Shown here one piece after another: positions 42,125 to 49,941 of a stretch of DNA of 64,000 nt. Position 1 is the first letter of the stretch. Each line of letters opens with the position of its first letter. The stretch is from Thermobispora bispora DSM 43833. GTDB taxonomy: Bacteria > Actinomycetota > Actinomycetes > Streptosporangiales > Streptosporangiaceae. The notes under the pieces are model-generated. The model worked only from the letters and a program-made list of their open reading frames with translations, ran no database searches and was not told the origin of the DNA. Position numbers and translations under genes: made by a program. The stretch spans positions 3,534,001-3,598,000 of the forward strand of contig NC_014165.1 of the NCBI RefSeq assembly GCF_000092645.1, given 5' to 3'.

Positions 42125-43081
42125 TCAGCGGGTGGGCTCGGCGGGGTGCCGGGGCTCGTCCGGGTCAGGGCCGTCGAGCTGCTCCACCGGGGCGACGATC
42201 GTCTCGTCTCCCGCCGTGCCGTACGCCTGTGGGCGCTGATCCCCGTACGCCGGGTACCCCGGCTGGTACGCCTGCGGGTGGCCCTGGTAGGCCTGCGGGT
42301 ACGCCTGCGACGCCTGCGGGTACCCCTGCGGCGGCATCGGGCCGTACCACTGCGCCACCGGGTAGACGATCGGATAGGGCTGCACCGGGACGTAACCGAT
42401 CACCGGTGAGTACATCTGCCCCGCCGGATGCCCGGCCGCGGCGTCGGGCCGCGCGGGGACCGCGTGCCGGCCCGCGGCGGCGTGCGCCATCCTCCGCAGC
42501 CTTCCCTCCAGGACGAACCAGGCGAACAGCGCGAGCAGCGCGAGGATCGCCGCGGGGATCGCGAGCCGGTGGCTCAGCGTCACCTTGTCGTACTCGGGGG
42601 GCGCGTCCCGGATCTCGACCGCGGCCGTCTGCGGGTTCGGCTCCGCGAACGACACCACCGGGCTCGGCGTGGGCGACGGCTCCGTGGCGGTCGGCAGCGA
42701 GACCGACGGCTGGGGCACCTCCACCGACGGCTCCACCGACGGCGTGGTGATCGCCTGGGTCCGCTCCTCCGGCGTCGGCAGGGCCGGCAGGGTGACGGTG
42801 GCGGTGGGCAGGGGCACCGCGGTCGGCGACGGGGTGATCGTGACGGTCCGGGTCACCACCGGCTCCGGCTCCGGGCTGGTCGGGCCGACCGTGGGGGTGA
42901 TCGTCTGGGTGACGGTCACCGTGACGGCGTCACAGGGCTGGCCCGGGGCGCACGGCTCGATCGGCTCGTTGTCCGCCGCATCCGCCCGGATCATGAACCC
43001 GGCGAGGACCACGATCAGCCCGGCGAGCAGCACGGAGGCGGTCGCCGATAACGCGGCTCGCACCCATGCGCGCCCGTTCAC
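42125..43081 (-). CDS. Two-helix membrane protein with Pro/Thr-rich ectodomain and Tyr/Pro/Gln-rich tail
   Basis: The 318-residue protein has an N-terminal helix (about residues 10-30), a Ser/Thr/Pro-rich extracytoplasmic part (TVTVTQTITPTVGPTSPEPE), a second helix (about 170-190, LAIPAAILALLALFAWFVLE), and a cytoplasmic tail with repeats YPQAYQGHPQAYQPGYPAYG. Unknown function; the Pro-Gln-Ala-Tyr repeats suggest a flexible interaction tail. It starts 91 bp downstream of the NUDIX gene, on the same strand, and could belong to the secretion-like cluster. Confidence 0.6.
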   Translation of the reverse strand: MNGRAWVRAALSATASVLLAGLIVVLAGFMIRADAADNEPIEPCAPGQPCDAVTVTVTQTITPTVGPTSPEPEPVVTRTVTITPSPTAVPLPTATVTLPALPTPEERTQAITTPSVEPSVEVPQPSVSLPTATEPSPTPSPVVSFAEPNPQTAAVEIRDAPPEYDKVTLSHRLAIPAAILALLALFAWFVLEGRLRRMAHAAAGRHAVPARPDAAAGHPAGQMYSPVIGYVPVQPYPIVYPVAQWYGPMPPQGYPQASQAYPQAYQGHPQAYQPGYPAYGDQRPQAYGTAGDETIVAPVEQLDGPDPDEPRHPAEPTR

Positions 43082-43171
43082 CGTTCGCCTCCGCGAAGCC
43101 TCAGGTCCGTCCAGACGAGGATCATCCTAATTGGACCGACCCGCCGTGAAGATCACAGTAAGAATGACATT

Positions 43172-43564
43172 TCAGCTCCAGAGCAGTTCCTCGACCGCCG
43201 CGATCACCGGGCGGTCGGCCGGGAGCCACTCCACGTCGTACAGCTCGTCCCGCGCGAGCCAGCGCAGCGCGAGATGCTCGTGCGGGCGGGGGATGCCCAG
43301 CGTGATACCGGCGAGCCAGACCCGCATGACATAGCCGTTCGGCAGCGGCCAATCGGCCCCCACCTGCCGCCCGAGCGCGATCTCGATGCCGAGCTCTTCC
43401 TCACACTCGCGCGCCAGGGCCTGCTGATCGGTCTCCCCAGGGCCGACCTTGCCGCCCGGGAGCTCCCACGCACCCCGCAGCTCGGGGGGCGCGGATCGCT
43501 GTGCGGCGAGCAGCCTGCCGTCCTGGACGATCGCGGCCCCGACGACCACCTTTCGCATCTTCAC
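43172..43564 (-). CDS. NUDIX hydrolase, MutT-type
   Basis: A 130-residue NUDIX protein. The signature GGKVGPGETDQQALAREC then EEELGIE (about residues 37-60) is complete. The length and KVVVGAAIVQDGRLLAAQRS resemble MutT/CTP-type (deoxy)nucleoside triphosphate pyrophosphohydrolases that sanitise nucleotide pools. GTG start at 43564 (or ATG at 43558). It lies 6 bp downstream of the SLT-NlpC gene, so it shares that operon's transcript. Confidence 0.88.
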   Translation of the reverse strand: MKMRKVVVGAAIVQDGRLLAAQRSAPPELRGAWELPGGKVGPGETDQQALARECEEELGIEIALGRQVGADWPLPNGYVMRVWLAGITLGIPRPHEHLALRWLARDELYDVEWLPADRPVIAAVEELLWS

Positions 43565-43570
43565 CGCCGA

Positions 43571-44716
43571 TCACGTCATCGACCTCTTGAGCTGCGCGAG
43601 CACGTACTCGTTCTCCAGCGGGCGGGTGAAGCCGACGAGGTTCGGCCGGTCGCGATAGGTGGTCACCTTGATCGGCCCGCAGCGCGCGCAGCGGGCCTCG
43701 ACCATCTTGCCCGGCGCGACGACCAGCCCGACGTGCCCGGGACGGTCGATCGACGTGCCCGGACCGGCGTTGAAGAACACCAGGTCGCCCGGCCGTTCGC
43801 TGCCCGGCTCGATCCGGACGCCGAACGGCCACTGCTCGAACGTCGTCCGCGGGATCGTCAGCCCGGCATGCCGGTAGGCCATGTAGACGATGCCCGAGCA
43901 GTCGAAGGCGTCCGGCCCCGTCCCACCCCACCGGTACGGCTTGCCGCGCTGCGCCAGAGCATATTCGAGAATTTTCTTCACTACTTCATCGGTGGCCGCG
44001 TCCAGGTAGCCGGGCTGGCAGAACGGGTCGGCCTCGGGCGGGGCCCCAATGTCCCCGGTGGCCGAGTACCGCCGGGCGATCTCCAGTACCTGGTCGACGT
44101 ACCAGGTGGCCCGGTTGTAGACGAACAACGCCCGCCGCAGGTCGTCGGGGGCGCCGTTGCGCTTGAGCATCCGCGCCGCGCCGAGGATCGCGTCCGCGGG
44201 CTCGTAGACGTCCGCGTACCCGTCGCCGTTGCCGTCCGAGGCGTAGCCGTTGACCTTCTCGGTCATCTTGATCTTCGGCTTGCCGCCCCAGGTGCTGATC
44301 AGGAACTGCATCGGCCCGGCCGCGCCGGCGTAGTTGGTGCCGCTCTTCACCCCGGGCAGCGTGGAGCGGCCGTGATCGGTCTCACGCTTGCCGATGGCGG
44401 CGAGCACGTTCCACTGGACGCCGACCTCCTGCCCGAACTTCTTGTACAGCTCCAGGTAGTCGGGCGGGATGTCCTCCCGGGCGGTGCTGGAGACGTCGGC
44501 GTCCGAGATGGACGTATCCGTGCAGCTCTGCCGCGACCCCCCGCCGAAGAGACCGGAGGGGAGCGGGGTCATGAGGATGAGCGAGGCGAACAGCACCAGG
44601 GGCATCAGCCCGCCGACGACGATCACGAGCCGCCAGGGGATCGCGCTCTCCCGGCGCGGGCCGGGGAACGGCCGGTACCCCGGCCGCAGCGGCGGCAGGC
44701 CCGGTGGTGCGCTCAC
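43571..44716 (-). CDS. Bifunctional lytic transglycosylase / NlpC-P60 peptidase
   Basis: The 381-residue protein has a membrane helix (about residues 28-50), a transglycosylase-like domain with Glu in AAIGKRETDHGRSTLPGV (about 108-125) and PMQFLISTWGG, and an NlpC/P60 domain with catalytic Cys in FDCSGIVYMAYRHAG (about residue 270) and His in RPGHVGLVVAPGK. It should cut both glycan and peptide of the cell wall. In Tcp-type conjugation the equivalent protein is TcpG, which opens the wall for the secretion channel. Its start overlaps the VirB8-like gene stop by 4 bp. Confidence 0.88.
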   Translation of the reverse strand: MSAPPGLPPLRPGYRPFPGPRRESAIPWRLVIVVGGLMPLVLFASLILMTPLPSGLFGGGSRQSCTDTSISDADVSSTAREDIPPDYLELYKKFGQEVGVQWNVLAAIGKRETDHGRSTLPGVKSGTNYAGAAGPMQFLISTWGGKPKIKMTEKVNGYASDGNGDGYADVYEPADAILGAARMLKRNGAPDDLRRALFVYNRATWYVDQVLEIARRYSATGDIGAPPEADPFCQPGYLDAATDEVVKKILEYALAQRGKPYRWGGTGPDAFDCSGIVYMAYRHAGLTIPRTTFEQWPFGVRIEPGSERPGDLVFFNAGPGTSIDRPGHVGLVVAPGKMVEARCARCGPIKVTTYRDRPNLVGFTRPLENEYVLAQLKRSMT

Positions 44717-45360
44717 GGGGCGGAGTCTCCCTCCTGACCGGCGCTCGCGGGCTGGATGTCGTAGACCCGCCAGTCGTCTCCCACCCTGATCACGGTCACC
44801 GCGTAGTCGTCGTTCTCCTCCCGCTGGCCGCGGGTGTCCGTCACCCGCCGGGTCAGCCGTACGACGAAGGTCACCTGCTGCGCGGACATGTCGCGGATCA
44901 GCGACACCTTCGCCGACCCCTGCGAGACCACCTGGTCGGCACGGTTCTGCTGCACCGCCGCCGGGTCGGTCACCGCTCGGGTGAGCTGCTCACCCAGCTC
45001 CTGGGTGGCGAACGCCTTGAGCCGCTCCGCCACGGTCACCGGGTCCTCGTCGTGCCGGAAGGTCCCGTACGCCGCGGTGAACCGGCGGGCGAGATCGGCG
45101 GCTGCGCCGAGCTCCTCCCGCGACAGCGGCAGGTAGGCGTAGACGTCGAAGGTGGGCGGCGTGGTCGCCACCCGGGAGGGGGCCGGGCTCGGCGCGGGGG
45201 TGGACACGGCCGTGGTGGCGCTCACCGCGCGCTCCCCCGGCTCGTCGCGCCCGGCCTGCGGCGGCGGGCTCATCGTGAGGTAGATGCCGGCGGCCGCGAG
45301 CACGGCGACGAGCCCGACGAACGCCGCCACCTTCACCCGGTCGTTGCTCGATGTGGTCAT
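44713..45360 (-). CDS. VirB8/NTF2-like membrane protein
   Basis: A 215-residue protein with an N-terminal membrane helix (about residues 9-29) and a Pro/Ser/Thr-rich spacer, then a compact domain (about 85-210) with RFTAAYGTFRHDEDPVTVAE and TFVVRLTRRVTD, ending DYAVTVIRVGDDWRVYDIQP, like NTF2/VirB8-type secretion subunits. Family placement is inference. It sits 21 bp downstream of the VirB6-like gene and overlaps the hydrolase start. Confidence 0.65.
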   Translation of the reverse strand: MTTSSNDRVKVAAFVGLVAVLAAAGIYLTMSPPPQAGRDEPGERAVSATTAVSTPAPSPAPSRVATTPPTFDVYAYLPLSREELGAAADLARRFTAAYGTFRHDEDPVTVAERLKAFATQELGEQLTRAVTDPAAVQQNRADQVVSQGSAKVSLIRDMSAQQVTFVVRLTRRVTDTRGQREENDDYAVTVIRVGDDWRVYDIQPASAGQEGDSAP

Positions 45361-45381
45361 GGGGCGTCACGTCACCGGCGG

Positions 45382-47355
45382 TCAGTCGCCGGACCTCCGA
45401 TCGGCCTGCTTGGCCCAGAAGAGGGCGGGGGCGTCGCCGGGCGACCTGGCGGCGTCCCGGCGGGGCAGCCACAGCGGGGGCGGGGTGGCGTGCGATCCGC
45501 CGTCGGCCGCGGACCGGCCGCTCCCGCCGGATAAACCGCCGTTCGCGGCGGCGCCGCTCACGGCCGAGGCGCGCCCGCCGACCCGGGACCCGCCGAGGTT
45601 GAGCGGTGGGGCGCTCCCCGGGCGCGGCGCGGTGCCGGCCGCCTTCCGCCGGCCGGGCTGCCCGTCCGCGTCCAGCGGGGCCTGCTGCCCACCGGCCCGG
45701 GCGCCCTGCCCGGGCGCGCCCTCCTCGGCGCGGAGCCGGGACTGCGCCACCGCGGCCGCGGCCGCCCCGCTCGCCGCCATCGCGGTCGCGCCGAGCGCCG
45801 TCTCGGCCTTGCGCAGCCCCCAGCGCCCGGCCCGGGCCGGGGAGATCGGCGGCAGCACCCCGCCCACCCGGCTGAGCGTGGGCGCGGTGGCCGCCTCCCC
45901 CAGCACCCGCGTGGTGATCGTGTGGCCGTCGATCGAGGCGAACAGGTGCTGGAACGGCCGCCGGTAGAAGAAGACCGCGATGGTGAGCAGCGCCATGAAC
46001 AGGATCTGCATCCCCCACGGCAGCCCGGTGGAGATGATCAGGGCGTAGCCGTACACCAGGATGCCGAGCGCGAGGGCGAGCACGGCCTGGCGGAGCAGCG
46101 TGCCGATGAGCATCTCCAGCCATCGCATCGAGATGATCCGCCCGGAGCCCGGGTGCACGCCGATCAGCAGGAACACCGGCCCGAGCATGATGAGGAGCAG
46201 GAAGCCGACCTTGAGCACGAGCAGGGAGACCGCGACCAGGAATATCAGCACGCCGGCGACCATGGCGGCGATGAACGCGCCGATCGCGATGCCGAGGCGG
46301 CTGGTCCAGTCCTTCCCCTGGAGCAGGTAGAACACCGGGGTCTTCTCCAGGGGCTTGACGATCTCCTCCTCGAACCGCTTCTGGTGGGCGTCCCCGGTGG
46401 GGAGCTGCTTGGCCGCCTGCTCCTCCTTGTCGATGGCCTGGATGTCGAGGAGCTTGGCGCCGTACTGGCGCACCAGCGGGTCGTTCGGGTCGGCGGTGCC
46501 GAACTCGCCCATGAGCCAGGGCTTGCACACCAGGGTGGACCAGAGCGCGTCGGCGTTCTGCGCCACCCCGGGCGTGCCGGGCTGGCCGTACCCGCCGCCC
46601 TTCACCTCGGCGGTGGTGTCGCCCTTGACCGGCAGGCAGGAGGTGCCGCTCGCCCCGGGCAGCCCGGCGAAGGCCGAGTTGATGATCTCCCCGGTCTTGT
46701 CGGTCACCGCCTTGCCGAGCCCGGTGAAGTCGCCCGGCCGGCTGAAGAACCAGATCGCCACGGTGACCGCGAGCACCATCCAGATGACGCCCTCGGTCGT
46801 GGTGGTCGCTCGTTTGCGGATCAGCCCGTACCAGGCGAGCCAGATCGCGCCGAGGATCACGATCGGCCGCAGGTACGGCCAGTACATGGCGTTGGCCAGG
46901 TTGACGACGATGTCGTCGACGACCTCTTTGATCGGCTTGAGCGGGCCCTCGGTCGCCGCCGCCTGGTAGGTGGTGATCGTCACCCGGTCGATGGCCTTCG
47001 CCCAGGAGAAGACCGTGTTCGCCCAGGCGTTGCCGAGCACGGCGGCGATGTCGGAGCACCCGAGGTCGTAGGTGTGCCAGAACTGGCCCGCCATGCCGTA
47101 CCGGTCGTAGTTGGTCAGCTGCGCGGTGCCGCCGGGGGTGTCGGTCTCCGGGGGCGGCGGCTGGACCAGGCCGTCCACCCCGCCGCCGACGATCTCGGGG
47201 GCGAGGTCGGACGACAGGTCACAGGGCCCGATCGCGGTGGCGACGCGTGTGGGCAGGGCGATGGGCAGCGCCACGAACGCCGCGATGAGCACGAGGAGCA
47301 CGGCCAGCTTGCGGCGGCCCTTCAGCCGGCCGAGACCCTTCCTGCGCACCCTCAA
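45382..47355 (-). CDS. VirB6/TrbL-like polytopic membrane protein
   Basis: The 657-residue protein has an N-terminal signal or helix (about residues 17-42), an external loop with Cys residues, and several helices (PYLRPIVILGAIWLAWYGLI, VIWMVLAVTVAIWFFSR, then the IGAFIAAMVAGVLIFLVAVS and LLIMLGPVFLLIGV region). The last 130 residues are disordered and Gly/Ala-rich. This is the plan of VirB6/TrbL/TcpH inner-membrane channel subunits. The TTG start follows AGGAGGTGCGGTC and overlaps the VirB4 stop by 4 bp (TTGA). Confidence 0.78.
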   Translation of the reverse strand: MRVRRKGLGRLKGRRKLAVLLVLIAAFVALPIALPTRVATAIGPCDLSSDLAPEIVGGGVDGLVQPPPPETDTPGGTAQLTNYDRYGMAGQFWHTYDLGCSDIAAVLGNAWANTVFSWAKAIDRVTITTYQAAATEGPLKPIKEVVDDIVVNLANAMYWPYLRPIVILGAIWLAWYGLIRKRATTTTEGVIWMVLAVTVAIWFFSRPGDFTGLGKAVTDKTGEIINSAFAGLPGASGTSCLPVKGDTTAEVKGGGYGQPGTPGVAQNADALWSTLVCKPWLMGEFGTADPNDPLVRQYGAKLLDIQAIDKEEQAAKQLPTGDAHQKRFEEEIVKPLEKTPVFYLLQGKDWTSRLGIAIGAFIAAMVAGVLIFLVAVSLLVLKVGFLLLIMLGPVFLLIGVHPGSGRIISMRWLEMLIGTLLRQAVLALALGILVYGYALIISTGLPWGMQILFMALLTIAVFFYRRPFQHLFASIDGHTITTRVLGEAATAPTLSRVGGVLPPISPARAGRWGLRKAETALGATAMAASGAAAAAVAQSRLRAEEGAPGQGARAGGQQAPLDADGQPGRRKAAGTAPRPGSAPPLNLGGSRVGGRASAVSGAAANGGLSGGSGRSAADGGSHATPPPLWLPRRDAARSPGDAPALFWAKQADRRSGD

Positions 47356-49829
47356 GACCGCACCTCCTGCGCGACCTCAGACCGACCACCGGTGCCCCCG
47401 TCAACATGATCATGCCCATCGCCCGGCTTTTCGCGCGTGGGGTTCGTGTCGAACCACCGCAGCAGCTCCTCCGAGATCAGGTCGACCCCGATCCGGCCGG
47501 CCCGGCCGTCAAGATCCCGGAAGATGCACTCCCCGTTGCCCAGCGAGCGCAGCACGGCCTTGTGCTCCTCGGACGGATCCACGCCGAGGAGCTCCATCAC
47601 GTGCTCCACCTCCACCCGTTCGGTCGAGCGGAAGGCGAAGACCGAGGAGAGGCAGTTGGTCACCTGCTCGTTCAGCAGGTCCCCCGCGTTCTGCGAGACC
47701 AGCACCAGCGCGGTGTTCCGCGACCGGCCCATCCGGGAGACCTCGGGCACGAGCTTGGCGCCCTCCGGGGTGGAGGTGATCGCCCACGCCTCGTCCAGGA
47801 AGATCGCCTTCGGTGTCCGCCGGTCGAGCCCGTTCATCAGCCGCCGGGCGAACTGGGACACCAGGTAGAGCAGGGCGACCGAGAGCCGCTGCTCGTAGGA
47901 GTAGTCGTCCCGCGGTGTCACCACGTCGGGGAGGGTCAGCCCGTCCAGGGTGAAGACCGTGGTCCACCCCTCGATGTCGATCCGCTCGCCGCCCGACGGG
48001 TCGAAGCAGAGCCGCGCCAGGTGCATCTCGGACATCGACCGCAGCACCGCGCCGAGGTTCTTCGACGCGGCGTCCGGCGCCCGCTCCAGGTACTCCACGA
48101 CCTTGCCGAGCGACGGAGACGGCTCGGCCGAGACGGCCGCGACCGCCTGGATCATCGCGGACTCCCGCTCCTCCGACATCCGCGGGAGGAGCAGCCGGAG
48201 CGTCTCGGTGGCCATGGTCCGCTTCGCCGCGATGTCGTCGCCGAAGGAGAACGGGTCGAGCAGGCCCGGGGCCGCCGTGCCCAGCGGGATGATCCGCGCC
48301 TTCCGGCCCCGCCGCCGCAGCAGCTCGACCAGCGACTGGGCGTCCCCCTTGGGGTCGATGACCACGATGGTCACCCCGCGCAGCGCCATCTGGTAGATCA
48401 GCAGCATCGCGAGGGTGGTCTTGCCGCCGCCCGGCTCACCGGTGATCGCGATCGCCGTCGGGCGGTTCCGCGCCGCCGCCACCAGCGGGTCGAAGTGGAC
48501 GACGCTCCGCGCCCGCCCCAGCGTCTCCCCGATGTACGGGCCGATCCACCCGGCGTTCGACTCGTCCACCCGGTCGCCGAGCTCCACGGTGGCCGTGGCC
48601 ATGCCGCCGGCGATCGTGCGGAGCGGCTGCCGCTGGGCGTACGCGTTGACCCGCAGCCGCTCCCCCGGCAGGGACTCGCAGAACAGCGAGAACTGGTCGC
48701 CGGTGGAGTTGACCACGTCGATGCCGAGGTCGCGGTAGTGCTCGATCACCGCCTCGACCCGCTGGATGCACATCTCCTCGGTCGGGGCGCTCACGCTCAG
48801 CCGGTGCCAGCCGTACACGAACGGCAGGCGTTCCTTGGTGATGCCGTGCTCCAGCGCCCGGGCGGCGTCGATCTGCTCGGCGAGGGCGAGCGGCGCCTCG
48901 GCCCCCGCCTCCCGGATGTGGATGTCCATGTCCCGGGCGTGCGCGAGCTTGCGCGCCACGTCCTTGCTCGCGCGCACCGGCGGGATCAGCCGCATCCGGC
49001 TCGACACCTCGACCGGGAAGGGGAGCTGGTCGGCGAAGTGCAGCCAGGGTTCGCCGTCCGGGAACGGCATGAGGTCGGGGAACCGGGCGAACGACAGGAA
49101 GGCGACGTACGCCTCGCCGTACGGCTGCTCGATCCGCAGCAGGGAGCGGCCGTTGTGGATCTGGCCCTCGACCAGCGCCTCGATCTCGCCCCTCCCCCAG
49201 CGGCGGCGCGGGGTCGCCGAGGGCCGCTGGTCGCCGAGCCCGCCGGACGCGGCGTGCTGGAACAGCCAGGCGATCTCGTCGGAGGTGGCGTGGCGGGCGT
49301 AGAGCGCGCTCGAGGCGAGCGCCCGGCCGAGCCGCTCGGCGGCCTCGGTCCACCGCTCGATCTCCCGCTCGGGCACGTGGTCGTCCTCGATGCCGAGCGC
49401 CTTCTCCCCCCGCTGGTACAGGCCGAAGAGCTGGGCGAGCACCCCGGTGCCGAGCTGCGCGCCACGCGGGCCGAGCCGGACCCCGAGGTAGACCTCCTTG
49501 GTCCAGAAGTCCTTGGCCCAGACGTGCCGGTACATCTCCTCCAGGTACTCGCGCCAGCCCGGGCCGCCGTCGGAGGTGGCGTCGAGCGCCATCGCCCACT
49601 CGGCGGCCGGGTAGGGCCGGTGGGCCACCCGCAGGTGCACCTCGGCGTCGGGCATCCGGATCGCCGCGAGCGCGATCGTGATGTTGTTCGCGAGGGCCTC
49701 GCGCTCCTCGGGGGTGAGGAACTCGTAGCTCACGGTCGGCAGCCGGAAGTAGGCCCACGCCGCTGAGTCGGTGAGGAGGATGCGGTCGTCGAAGTACCGC
49801 ACGGCGAGCCGGCTCCTGGCCCTGCTCAT
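47352..49829 (-). CDS. VirB4-type conjugation ATPase
   Basis: An 825-residue ATPase with the P-loop AIAITGEPGGGKTTLAMLLI (about residue 465-475) and the Walker B region PKAIFLDEAWAITSTPEGAK (about 672-690), followed by SRMGRSRNTALVLVSQNAGD. The N-terminal 300 residues match the SCO6880-like/VirB4 non-catalytic part. VirB4 (TcpF) powers assembly or substrate movement in type IV secretion. It overlaps the VirB6-like gene by 4 bp and follows the TcpE-MinD gene after 112 bp. Confidence 0.85.
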   Translation of the reverse strand: MSRARSRLAVRYFDDRILLTDSAAWAYFRLPTVSYEFLTPEEREALANNITIALAAIRMPDAEVHLRVAHRPYPAAEWAMALDATSDGGPGWREYLEEMYRHVWAKDFWTKEVYLGVRLGPRGAQLGTGVLAQLFGLYQRGEKALGIEDDHVPEREIERWTEAAERLGRALASSALYARHATSDEIAWLFQHAASGGLGDQRPSATPRRRWGRGEIEALVEGQIHNGRSLLRIEQPYGEAYVAFLSFARFPDLMPFPDGEPWLHFADQLPFPVEVSSRMRLIPPVRASKDVARKLAHARDMDIHIREAGAEAPLALAEQIDAARALEHGITKERLPFVYGWHRLSVSAPTEEMCIQRVEAVIEHYRDLGIDVVNSTGDQFSLFCESLPGERLRVNAYAQRQPLRTIAGGMATATVELGDRVDESNAGWIGPYIGETLGRARSVVHFDPLVAAARNRPTAIAITGEPGGGKTTLAMLLIYQMALRGVTIVVIDPKGDAQSLVELLRRRGRKARIIPLGTAAPGLLDPFSFGDDIAAKRTMATETLRLLLPRMSEERESAMIQAVAAVSAEPSPSLGKVVEYLERAPDAASKNLGAVLRSMSEMHLARLCFDPSGGERIDIEGWTTVFTLDGLTLPDVVTPRDDYSYEQRLSVALLYLVSQFARRLMNGLDRRTPKAIFLDEAWAITSTPEGAKLVPEVSRMGRSRNTALVLVSQNAGDLLNEQVTNCLSSVFAFRSTERVEVEHVMELLGVDPSEEHKAVLRSLGNGECIFRDLDGRAGRIGVDLISEELLRWFDTNPTREKPGDGHDHVDGGTGGRSEVAQEVRS

Positions 49830-49941
49830 CGGTCACCCACCAACTTCCCCGTCCACGGTTGCACGCACCCGTCGCCGCCCGCCCGGCGCGGTCCCCCGCG
49901 CGGTCCGCTCGCACCCGTCGAGCCGGGCACCGCCCCTGGGC

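Noticed and set aside
47406-49766. A 786-residue plus-strand frame over the VirB4 gene
   Set aside because: VirB4 has P-loop and Walker B motifs in the minus frame; the plus frame is Arg/His/Pro/Gly-rich with no domain.
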